Shown here piece by piece: positions 1 through 6,888 of a DNA stretch of 12,530 bases (within the stretch, counting starts at the first letter, position 1; every line of letters starts with the position of its first letter). Origin of the DNA: an uncultured Clostridia bacterium (GTDB lineage: Bacteria; Bacillota; Clostridia; Oscillospirales; CAG-272); assembly GCA_937892405.1 (NCBI GenBank), contig CALAFS010000234.1, positions 1 through 12,530 of the forward strand, read 5' to 3'. The position numbers and the translations under genes were made by a program. Under the pieces are notes generated by a model. It made no database searches. It was not told where the DNA came from and saw only the letters and a program-made list of their open reading frames with translations.

Positions 1-68
1 GCCACCCGCGAAAATTGTGAAGATTCGGTAAAAAAATCGTTTTCGCCTCCCTTTTTACGCGAAAAAGG

Positions 69-97
69 TTGACAAATCGGACAGATTCCGCTATAAT
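69..97 (+). promoter_or_regulatory. Consensus sigma-A promoter of the riboswitch leader
   Basis: The -35 TTGACA (69-74) and -10 TATAAT (92-97) are both perfect matches, separated by exactly 17 bp. Transcription should start near 104-106, just before the riboswitch aptamer. A promoter this strong placed before a riboswitch and terminator fits control by attenuation rather than by initiation. Confidence 0.93.
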
Positions 98-107
98 TTG
101 CATTAGG

Positions 108-184
108 AAATGATAATAGCAAAATAGTCGCAAGGCTATTACGCAAAGCTAAAGGGACTCACAGAGTCAGCCAGTTGCCAATTA
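108..184 (+). ncRNA. Cyclic-di-GMP-I (GEMM) riboswitch aptamer
   Basis: The core has the hallmarks of the GEMM-I/c-di-GMP-I class. There is a hairpin ATAGTC-GCAA-GGCTAT (124-139) capped by a GNRA tetraloop, then the signature ACGCAAAGC (141-149). A second hairpin follows (GGGACT...AGTC), ending in GCCAGTTGCC (170-179), which matches the conserved 3' end of the class. The closing stem can form from TAAT/GCAA at 113-122 with TTGC/ATTA at 175-184. That 3' strand is also the 5' arm of the following terminator. Ligand-stabilised closing of the aptamer should therefore block the terminator, giving an ON switch at high c-di-GMP. Class assignment rests on the motif; the direction of control is inferred from the shared bases. 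The first downstream gene starts at 696 and encodes an exported protein, which fits c-di-GMP control of surface structures. Confidence 0.9.
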
Positions 185-216
185 CCCACCCCGGGGTTTG
201 GCAACTTTTCTTTTTT
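174..216 (+). terminator. Intrinsic terminator forming the riboswitch expression platform
   Basis: GTTGCCAA (174-181) pairs with TTGGCAAC (198-205), extended by ACCC (184-187) with GGGT (194-197). A T-rich run with one C follows (206-216). Its 5' arm overlaps the last bases of the riboswitch aptamer, so the two folds are mutually exclusive. Confidence 0.9.
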
Positions 217-268
217 GCTTAAAGTTATCGCCATGCCATGAAAGAGAATTCCACGCCATAATTTCATC

Positions 269-433
269 CTGTAGGGGTCGGCGCCCTCGACGACCCGTTG
301 CGGTTGGGGTATCGCTTTATCGAAAAAGAGAATGTCGTATATCAGTTCTGCAATGTACCGAGGCGAAAATGTCTCGGAGGAACACGAGCGCCCGGTAATG
401 CGTGCGGGTCGTCGGGGGCGCCGACCCCTACAG
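269..433. repeat. 165-bp element with 29-bp terminal inverted repeats (MITE- or REP-like)
   Basis: The left end (269-297, beginning CTGTAGGGGTCGGCG) and the right end (405-433, ending CGCCGACCCCTACAG) are inverted copies matching at 28 of 29 positions. The 107-bp interior carries no convincing gene. Elements starting with GTAGGGG and GC-rich palindromes are, from memory, common dispersed repeats in gut Clostridia. No target-site duplication is evident. It sits in the untranslated leader between the riboswitch terminator and the first gene, so the RNA there would fold into a long hairpin. Short reading frames across it are not supported as genes. Confidence 0.75.
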
Positions 434-502
434 CGTCACCTCACGGTGCCGCGGTGAAATCCGCCTGCGGCGAGAAAAAATCTCTGATTAAAATCATTCT
501 GA

Positions 503-673
503 ATTCATAATTCTTAATTCTGCATTCGCTAAGTTCTGAATTCGATAAATTCATAATTCATAATTCTTAATTCTGCATTCGCTAAGTTCTTAATTCTGAA
601 TTCATAATTCTTAATTCTGCATTCGCTAAGTTCTGAATTCGGTAAATTCTTAATAATTCTTAATTCTGCATTA
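503..673. repeat. AT-rich AATTC-type imperfect tandem repeat array
   Basis: A 27-nt unit beginning TTCTTAATTCTGCATTCGCT recurs at 511-537, 564-590 and 608-634, with a partial fourth copy at 657-672. The copies are joined by AATTCATAATTC variants, giving irregular spacings of 53, 44 and 49 nt. The array ends only a few bases before the G-rich ribosome binding site of the 696 gene. A related repeat with the same CTAAGTTCTG core occurs at 8707-8778, so this is a dispersed family. Together with the element at 269-433 it fills the 479-bp gap between terminator and gene. No second promoter was found that clearly stands out from the AT-rich background. Confidence 0.8.
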
Positions 674-695
674 GAAAAGGGGGGGCGACCACCGT

Positions 696-1526
696 ATGAA
701 CGAACACACACGAAAAAAACTGAAACTGATCTCCTCTCTGACGCTTGCACTTCTGAGCCTTTTCTCCGCTGTCACGCTGACCTTTTCGTGGTTTTCACAC
801 AACCGCGATGTCGGGGGAAACGACATGGGCATCACAATCGGTTCGGAGACGAAGGGCATCTACCTCGATCACGCGTTCTACCGCATTGACACGACCGACA
901 CTTCGGACGGGTATCTTTTCTCCGAGGTGGATAAATCGACGGCGTCCCTCGGCACCTACGATGTGCTTGTGCAGTCTTATCAGCTTCTGCTGAAGATTTA
1001 TGTCGATGACACCGTCGATACTCTGACGATCTCCGCCATTACCGAGACGACCTACTTTCTCGGCAACCCGAATAAAAAATATCTCCTTCTCGGCGCGGAT
1101 CCCGATAATGCCGCCCTCCCCGACGACGCGGACAGCGAGTATACGAACGCTCTGTCGAGTGTGGTCGGCTTCATACTCCTGTCCTCTGACGACCTCTCGG
1201 AAGAGACAACCGCGAGCGGCACTTCCTATCGCCTCGGAACACTTCCGAAAGGCGATATGCAAACATTTGTAGACAAAAACGATATTTCGGAAAGTTCAAA
1301 ACCGGAAAATTTCGACATTACCATCTCCTCCGACAACATGAAAACCGGCGAAACATCTCCGAGCGGAACCTCGTGTAAAGCCGTCTACCTTCTTCTTTCT
1401 TACGATCCGACCCTGATCTCTTCCGTCTCCTCCGTCAATATCGGAAACCCCGCCATTCAAAAGGACGGGATCGCCGCTCCCATCCCCTTTCGAAGTGACT
1501 TTTACCTCACCCTGGGGGCGGAATAA
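696..1526 (+). CDS. Exported protein with SipW-like signal, first gene of c-di-GMP operon
   Basis: This 276-aa protein is probably a secreted or surface structural subunit. Residues 6-30 form a basic start followed by a hydrophobic helix, then AVTLTFSWFSH at about 25-35. That resembles the atypical signal region of SipW-dependent proteins such as TasA/CalY (hydrophobic stretch, then T-x-A/S-[WYF]-F-S), rather than an A-x-A site. The rest is acidic, rich in Ser, Thr and Asp, and looks beta-rich, with no recognised catalytic motif and no LPXTG anchor. The ATG at 696 follows a run of seven Gs (679-685) that can act as a ribosome binding site with about 10 nt spacing. It is the first gene after the riboswitch, followed after 36 bp by two larger proteins with a similar N-terminus. 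The family is not recognised by name; a minor pilin or matrix protein is the best guess. Confidence 0.8.
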   Translation: MNEHTRKKLKLISSLTLALLSLFSAVTLTFSWFSHNRDVGGNDMGITIGSETKGIYLDHAFYRIDTTDTSDGYLFSEVDKSTASLGTYDVLVQSYQLLLKIYVDDTVDTLTISAITETTYFLGNPNKKYLLLGADPDNAALPDDADSEYTNALSSVVGFILLSSDDLSEETTASGTSYRLGTLPKGDMQTFVDKNDISESSKPENFDITISSDNMKTGETSPSGTSCKAVYLLLSYDPTLISSVSSVNIGNPAIQKDGIAAPIPFRSDFYLTLGAE

Positions 1527-1562
1527 AAGCGACAAAAACGAAAATAAGAAAGGAGATTCCGC

Positions 1563-4217
1563 ATGAAAAAAGGAATCCTCAGGATTCTCTCCGCGAGCCT
1601 TGCGGGCATTCTTCTCTTCGGCGCCGTGACCTTTTGCTGGCTGTCGATCGGCGGTGCAAGCAATGTCGAATTTCCGACCTCCTTCGGTTCGGCAAAAGCG
1701 ACTTATTTCGAGAGCGGGGACGGCAGTGAAAAAGACCCGTATATCATCAGTTCTCCGGTCCATCTCTATAACCTCGCATGGCTCCAGTATCTCGGCTATT
1801 TCAATCTCAATCCGGATCTCACGAGCGGTCGCGCGCAGAGCTATTTCAAACTGAAAAACAATATCATCATGTCGGGTATTGCCATTCCGCCGATCGGTAC
1901 GGAAGAGTACCCTTTCATCGGACACTTTGACGGGAACGGTTGCACCGTCAGCTCGCTCACGGTGTCGAATTCGAGTGCAGACCTCACCTACCGTCCGACC
2001 GCCGCCGTCTTCGGCACGGGTACGGACAGCGATAAGCTCCAGACGGCGGGCAGTACAGCGGACGCTATGACCGAGGTTTCGATCGTCGGACTTTTCGGCA
2101 TCGTGGGAGATTATAACGATCTGATTCGCGACGGCGACAATTCGCTCTATACGGAAAAAAACGGCGTTACGGTTTATTACCTTGACGAAAATGACAAGCT
2201 GATTTCGCCTTCGGGCACCGCCGGGGAAAAGGAGGTCTACTTCGCCTCCATGTATGTCGGCGGGTTTTATACCGATATTCTTCATGTTCACTCCGTCTCC
2301 TCCAATACCCTCATCGGACTTGCCGCCGGATATGTGAAGGGCGCGCTTGAGAATGTCGGCGTCTATCGTGCCGACCTCACCCTTGCCGCGAATGTCAAAG
2401 ACCTCGACGGTACGGGCAGTGTCGTCTCAAAATATTCGATCGTCGGCGACTATGATTCCGAGGCGGTCGGCTGGACAGAGAATCCCTCGGGCGACGGAGA
2501 CGCCGGCACGGGTTGGAACGGCTCTCTCGACTTCCGCCATTTCTCACAGCGTCTCAACTATATGATTACGGCATCCTACGACTCGATTTCCGGCGTCACG
2601 ACCTCCAACTATAAAGGATACAATTCGGATTTCAATTTTCGTTTCGAGACGCAGTTCGGCGGGTCGGGCGGCGCGAATAACGGCGCACAGTTCAACTGGA
2701 ACGGACTCGCCGCGAATGTCACTTACGGCTATTGCGATCTTCAGGAAGGAACCTACCTTCCCATCAATGTCAATAAGAGCGTTATGTTCCATAAAAAGTA
2801 TCCGGAGATTACCGATACGGCGAGCGGTTGGAACATCAATCACTGGTACATGGCGAATTCTCCCGAGACACCGCACCGGTCGAACACCGGCTACTTTGTC
2901 GGCGGCGGCACCGGACAGACGGGGAATATCCGTATCCGTATACAGCCGCTTGCGAGCAGTGCCGGTTCCATTTATTACTCTTTGGGCGCCTCAAGTGCTA
3001 CCGGTCTTACCTATGCCGAGAATAAATTGCAACTTTATACCAAAACCGCGGACATGAGCCAAAGCGCCTCCTTCCGCGTGATCGGAGATAAGTACAACGG
3101 CGCATACGGAATCAAGTCATCGACTCTCCTGAATTATGATACCGCACGGGAGAATTTCTCCGACTTTCTCGGCGGGAACGGGTATCTTTACGGCATGAGA
3201 TTCGACGGCGATGTGAGCGATTACGCCGGCTATCTGACCGATGCGGGATCGGACGCAAGCATTGATGCTTATGCGACGATCGACGGCGTCGAGTATCTGA
3301 AAAAGGCGATCAACTTCAAGATTGCCGAGAAGGGCGTTATCACGGCGGTGATCGGTTCTTATGCCAATACCATTCGTGCGCACTCCATGTTCGGACTCTA
3401 TCATATCCTCGAAAGAGGAGAGGACGGAACGATCAAAACCGTCAAACAGGTAACAAAGGTTTACAAAAATAAGCAAACCGAAGAATATGTAACCACCTAT
3501 GTCGGCGAGGATGACCCCTATGCCGCCAATACGGGCGACGACGGATATGAGCTGATTTTCAATCGAGACCTCTTTACCGAGCTTCCGCAGAGCAGGGCAT
3601 ACTATGTGGAGATTCCCGTCGAGGCGGGCGAATATGCGATCTCGAGAGATATGCAGGCGACCTACGGTTGCGCCTATATCATGTATCTCGACATTGCGGC
3701 GAACGGCGCGGGAGACAACACCGAGGAACTGCCCTACCAGATGGGACAGGTGGACTTTATCGACGATTCTTCCAAGGATGCGGACGGGAAGGTTATGGTT
3801 CCCTATAAGGACGGTTCGACCACCGAGCGCGAATATCCCGCATATGAGGATGTGGCGCTCGAGCTTTCCGCTGTCGGTTCGTCGACCGTGACCGTGGTCT
3901 TCTGCCGCGGAAAGTCTTCCTCTTCGTCTTCGTCGGGCGGAACGGGCACCGGTACAGGCACTGGCACGGGAACCGGTACAGGTACAGGAACCGGTACAGG
4001 AACCGGAACCGGAACGGGTACAGGAACGGGCACCGGATCGAGTAGCACCATATCGAAAAACGATGCCGGAGAGATCAATTCACGCCTTTACTATTCCGTC
4101 CGGGTCGGGTCGCTCCCCGATTTGACGGCACTCACCGTTACAAAGTTCGCGAGCAGCTCGAAGATGATCTCTTCCAGCAGCAGTCTGCTAGTGGCAACGG
4201 ACGAAGCGTTAGATTGA
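1563..4217 (+). CDS. Large exported adhesin-like protein with Gly-Thr linker
   Basis: This 884-aa protein has an N-terminal hydrophobic helix (about 5-25) ending in GAVTFCWLSIGG, then a conserved domain at about 40-135. The domain contains DGSEKDPYIIS, LYNLAWLQYLGYF, PPIGTEEYPFIGHFDGNG and SSLTVSN. That pattern resembles repeats of GLUG/beta-helix adhesins, where a 'PIG...F.G.FDGNGH.I..L' strand-turn recurs. The remainder appears beta-rich. A Ser-rich patch near 785-791 leads into sixteen consecutive Gly-Thr pairs (codons 793-824), probably a flexible linker, followed by a 60-residue tail. There is no sortase motif or C-terminal membrane segment. AGGAG at 1551-1555 lies 7 nt before the ATG. 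The next gene is a paralogue starting 27 bp after the stop. An extracellular adhesin or matrix role under c-di-GMP control is inferred; the exact family is unknown. Confidence 0.82.
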   Translation: MKKGILRILSASLAGILLFGAVTFCWLSIGGASNVEFPTSFGSAKATYFESGDGSEKDPYIISSPVHLYNLAWLQYLGYFNLNPDLTSGRAQSYFKLKNNIIMSGIAIPPIGTEEYPFIGHFDGNGCTVSSLTVSNSSADLTYRPTAAVFGTGTDSDKLQTAGSTADAMTEVSIVGLFGIVGDYNDLIRDGDNSLYTEKNGVTVYYLDENDKLISPSGTAGEKEVYFASMYVGGFYTDILHVHSVSSNTLIGLAAGYVKGALENVGVYRADLTLAANVKDLDGTGSVVSKYSIVGDYDSEAVGWTENPSGDGDAGTGWNGSLDFRHFSQRLNYMITASYDSISGVTTSNYKGYNSDFNFRFETQFGGSGGANNGAQFNWNGLAANVTYGYCDLQEGTYLPINVNKSVMFHKKYPEITDTASGWNINHWYMANSPETPHRSNTGYFVGGGTGQTGNIRIRIQPLASSAGSIYYSLGASSATGLTYAENKLQLYTKTADMSQSASFRVIGDKYNGAYGIKSSTLLNYDTARENFSDFLGGNGYLYGMRFDGDVSDYAGYLTDAGSDASIDAYATIDGVEYLKKAINFKIAEKGVITAVIGSYANTIRAHSMFGLYHILERGEDGTIKTVKQVTKVYKNKQTEEYVTTYVGEDDPYAANTGDDGYELIFNRDLFTELPQSRAYYVEIPVEAGEYAISRDMQATYGCAYIMYLDIAANGAGDNTEELPYQMGQVDFIDDSSKDADGKVMVPYKDGSTTEREYPAYEDVALELSAVGSSTVTVVFCRGKSSSSSSSGGTGTGTGTGTGTGTGTGTGTGTGTGTGTGTGTGSSSTISKNDAGEINSRLYYSVRVGSLPDLTALTVTKFASSSKMISSSSSLLVATDEALD
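3939..4034 (+). repeat. Coding tandem repeat: sixteen Gly-Thr codon pairs
   Basis: A 6-bp degenerate repeat (GGN ACN) runs sixteen times in frame inside the 1563-4217 gene and encodes an uninterrupted Gly-Thr dipeptide tract. All third positions vary (GGA, GGC, GGT; ACA, ACC, ACG, ACT), so the protein repeat is kept while the DNA repeat is partly scrambled. The paralogue downstream lacks this tract and instead has a six-Gly linker elsewhere. Confidence 0.95.
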
Positions 4218-4244
4218 TTACCTTTGGAAAGTAAGGGGATGGAA

Positions 4245-6806
4245 ATGAAGCATTGCTTTGTACGGGGGCTTTCTCTTGTATTGACGACGGTGCTTTTGCT
4301 CGGCGCCGTGACCTTGTGCTGGTTGTCGATCGGCGGGGCGAGCAAGGTAGACTTCCCGACCTCCTTCGGCTCGGCAAAGGCGAACTATTTCGAGGGCGGC
4401 GACGGAAGTCCGGACAACCCTTACCTTATCAGCACGCAGGTGCACCTCTACAACCTCGCGTGGCTCCAGTACCTCGGGTATTTCAATAAGAATTCCGCCC
4501 TGACCAACGGCAGAGCACAGAGCTATTTCCGCCTGACGACCGATCTCGTGATGACGGGCGTCGCGATCCCGCCGATCGGTACGGAAGAATACCCCTTTAT
4601 CGGGCACTTCGACGGCGACGGACATATCGTCAGCTCGCTCACCGTGTCGAATTCCTTCGACGATCTGAAGATCCGTCCCACCGCCGCCGTGTTCGACAAA
4701 GAGAGCGCAGGCGGGAAATTACAGACCGCGGGCAGCACAGCGGACGCCATGACCGAGGTTTCGATCGTCGGACTGTTCGGCGTGACGGGAGATTACGGCT
4801 CCGCGATCGAGACCGGCACGAACAAGAGCTACGCGACCGGCGTCAGCATCTATCAATACACCGCCGACAGCACCGATACGAAAAAGACGCTCGTCTCCCT
4901 GCCAAGCGACCTGACAAAGGTGTCGGAGAACGACCTTTATTATGCCTCCATGTATGTCGGAAACTTTTATACCGACATTCTCCATATCCGCTCCGCATCG
5001 AAGAGCACCCTGGTCGGTCTCGCGGCGGGATATGTGAAAGGCACGCTCGAAAATGTCGGCGTTTACCGCGCCGATATGACCGTCCCCGCGCAGACCTCGG
5101 CGAACGCCGTCGTCTCGAAATACGCGATCGTCGGCGACTTCGACGCGGACGCCGTCGGCTGGTCGGAGAATCCCGCCACCGGCGGAAAAGCCCCGGGGTG
5201 GGGAGGATCAATCGATTTCAAGAACTTCTCCCGTCGTCTGAATTATATGATGACGGCAACTTATCAGGCGGATCAGGTAAGCGGCAAAAGAGTTTATTAT
5301 TGGAACGCCGCGAAGTATCATCTTAATTTTCGCGTAGACTTATATCCGAGTACGAGTTCTGATTTGAAAGGACAGCAATTTGCATGGGATCAATTGCACA
5401 GCAAAGCGACTTATGCTACCTGTGATCTGAAAGATGACACCTATCTTCCGCTCAACATTAACGAAACGATCATGTTCGGCGCTTTGTATGAGGGAGAGGA
5501 CAATTCGCAGGTCGCAGATACAATCAGCGGTTGGAACATCAATCTGTGGTATCAGAAGAACGCGCCGGAACTCGAGAGTACAAGTAATACGGGATTTATT
5601 GTCGGAGGGCAGAGCAGTTCGACCGCTACTAACGGACATATCCGTGTCAGAATTCAGCGACTAAGTTACACATACTCAATTTATAATTCCCTTGGCGCTA
5701 AAAGTGCGACCGGTCTTGAATACGATGACAGTAAATTGATTCTCTATACGAAAACAGAAGACAGCACGGGATTCAAAGGCATTGCCGACAGTTATAATAA
5801 TCTGTCGGGTGATGAATATATATCCGCAGACAGTCTGTTGCGGTATAATAAAGATGGTGTCAGAAGCTCGTTCGGGAACTTTCTCGGCGAGAATGGTTAC
5901 CTTTACGGAATGCGTTTTGTGCAAGGACAGGATTATCTGTCAGGAACCGTTGAATCAGAAAAATATCAGGAGATTGACGGTGTCCAATATGTCAAACGCG
6001 CCATCAATTTCAAGGTAAAAGAAGAGGGCGTCATCACGGCGGTGGTCGGTTCGTATTATAACACACCAAAGGCGCAGGCAATGTTTGCTCTTTATAAAAT
6101 CACGCGCAGCAGTGACGAAAAAAGCATAGAGTCTTTACAACAGGTAAAAAGAGTATATCAATATATCGGAAAGGGGACGGTAGCGGATAAATATCCCACG
6201 GTATTTGTCAATGATTCGACCGACGCCTATGCGTCGGATACAGAAAATTACAAGAAAACCTACGACAGAGAATGGTTTGAGGCGTTGGATTCGCAGTACG
6301 CATATTATGTGGAAATTCCGGTAGCGGCAGGAGGGGAATATGCGATCACGAGGGATTTCCAAACCAAAAACGAAAACGCTTACATCATGTACCTTGACAT
6401 CGGCGCGAACGGCAGCGGCGGGGGAGGCGGCGGCAACACACAGTCGAAGCCCTATCTTATGGAAAGCGTGGATTTCATCAACGACTCTTCAAGCGACGCA
6501 AACGGAAAAGTCACCGTCCCGTATAAAGAAGGTTCGACGACCGAGCATACCTATCCGGCGTATGCCGATGTCGGACTGGCGCTTTCGGGCGTGACGGGAG
6601 ATGTCATCATCTCGTTAATGCGCGCGTCGGGCACCACCACGCGCATAAACTCCGACGGTGTACCGGAGATTAACACCGTCCTGTATTACAGCACCACCTA
6701 CGGCGACGCGACCGTAACCTGCATCGTCGTAGCAAAGCTCCCGAGCGGCACCGACCTCGTCACCGAAAAATCGGATCTCCGCCCCGAAGAAGACGAGTCC
6801 GGGTAG
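4245..6806 (+). CDS. Second large exported adhesin-like paralogue
   Basis: This 853-aa protein is a tandem paralogue of the 1563-4217 product. The two N-termini align without gaps through residue 40: both have a helix ending in GAVT[FL]CWLSIGG and then FPTSFGSAKA. The LYNLAWLQYLGYFN and PPIGTEEYPFIGHFDG blocks are also shared, as are SGWNIN, INFKV, VGSY and YIMYLDI further on. The ATG at 4245 is chosen over TTG 4224 and ATG 4239 because AAGGGG (4233-4238) lies 6 nt before it and the start then matches the paralogue. A Gly-rich linker (G6) follows YIMYLDIGANG near the C-terminal third, replacing the other gene's Gly-Thr tract. LPSGT near the C-terminus is not a sortase signal, since no membrane helix follows. 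The central part (about 5270-6310) is visibly more AT-rich than both ends. The gene closes the operon at a strong terminator. The role is inferred as an extracellular adhesin or matrix protein. Confidence 0.82.
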   Translation: MKHCFVRGLSLVLTTVLLLGAVTLCWLSIGGASKVDFPTSFGSAKANYFEGGDGSPDNPYLISTQVHLYNLAWLQYLGYFNKNSALTNGRAQSYFRLTTDLVMTGVAIPPIGTEEYPFIGHFDGDGHIVSSLTVSNSFDDLKIRPTAAVFDKESAGGKLQTAGSTADAMTEVSIVGLFGVTGDYGSAIETGTNKSYATGVSIYQYTADSTDTKKTLVSLPSDLTKVSENDLYYASMYVGNFYTDILHIRSASKSTLVGLAAGYVKGTLENVGVYRADMTVPAQTSANAVVSKYAIVGDFDADAVGWSENPATGGKAPGWGGSIDFKNFSRRLNYMMTATYQADQVSGKRVYYWNAAKYHLNFRVDLYPSTSSDLKGQQFAWDQLHSKATYATCDLKDDTYLPLNINETIMFGALYEGEDNSQVADTISGWNINLWYQKNAPELESTSNTGFIVGGQSSSTATNGHIRVRIQRLSYTYSIYNSLGAKSATGLEYDDSKLILYTKTEDSTGFKGIADSYNNLSGDEYISADSLLRYNKDGVRSSFGNFLGENGYLYGMRFVQGQDYLSGTVESEKYQEIDGVQYVKRAINFKVKEEGVITAVVGSYYNTPKAQAMFALYKITRSSDEKSIESLQQVKRVYQYIGKGTVADKYPTVFVNDSTDAYASDTENYKKTYDREWFEALDSQYAYYVEIPVAAGGEYAITRDFQTKNENAYIMYLDIGANGSGGGGGGNTQSKPYLMESVDFINDSSSDANGKVTVPYKEGSTTEHTYPAYADVGLALSGVTGDVIISLMRASGTTTRINSDGVPEINTVLYYSTTYGDATVTCIVVAKLPSGTDLVTEKSDLRPEEDESG

Positions 6807-6819
6807 AATCAAACAAAAG

Positions 6820-6865
6820 AAAAAGAATCCGACAGCGGAAGACTATTCGATGTCGGATTCTTTTT
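6820..6865. terminator. Bidirectional hairpin terminator between convergent genes
   Basis: A 15-bp perfect stem (AAAAAGAATCCGACA at 6820-6834 against TGTCGGATTCTTTTT at 6851-6865) encloses a 16-nt loop. It starts 13 bp after the stop of the second large exported gene. Its A-rich and T-rich flanks let it serve both strands, ending the surface-protein operon and the converging ATPase-like gene. Confidence 0.92.
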
Positions 6866-6888
6866 GCACAATTAATAAATAATCACAT

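Noticed and set aside
8..65. GCGAAAA/TTTTCGC short inverted repeats before the first promoter as a terminator of an upstream gene
   Set aside because: The stem is only 7 bp with an A/T-rich loop and no clean T-run on the plus strand; no gene end is visible in the window to support it.
503..673. Possible CRISPR array in the AT-rich repeats
   Set aside because: Spacings between repeats are irregular (53, 44, 49 nt), the intervening sequence is itself variant repeat, and there are no cas genes.
1296..2291. 331-codon minus-strand open frame across the first and second exported genes
   Set aside because: It lies antisense to two well-supported genes with ribosome binding sites and signal regions, and its product is an Arg/Glu/Val-rich shadow with no recognisable domain.
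6640..6806. LPSGT near the C-terminus of the second large exported protein as a sortase signal
   Set aside because: The order is not LPXTG, and no hydrophobic segment or basic tail follows.
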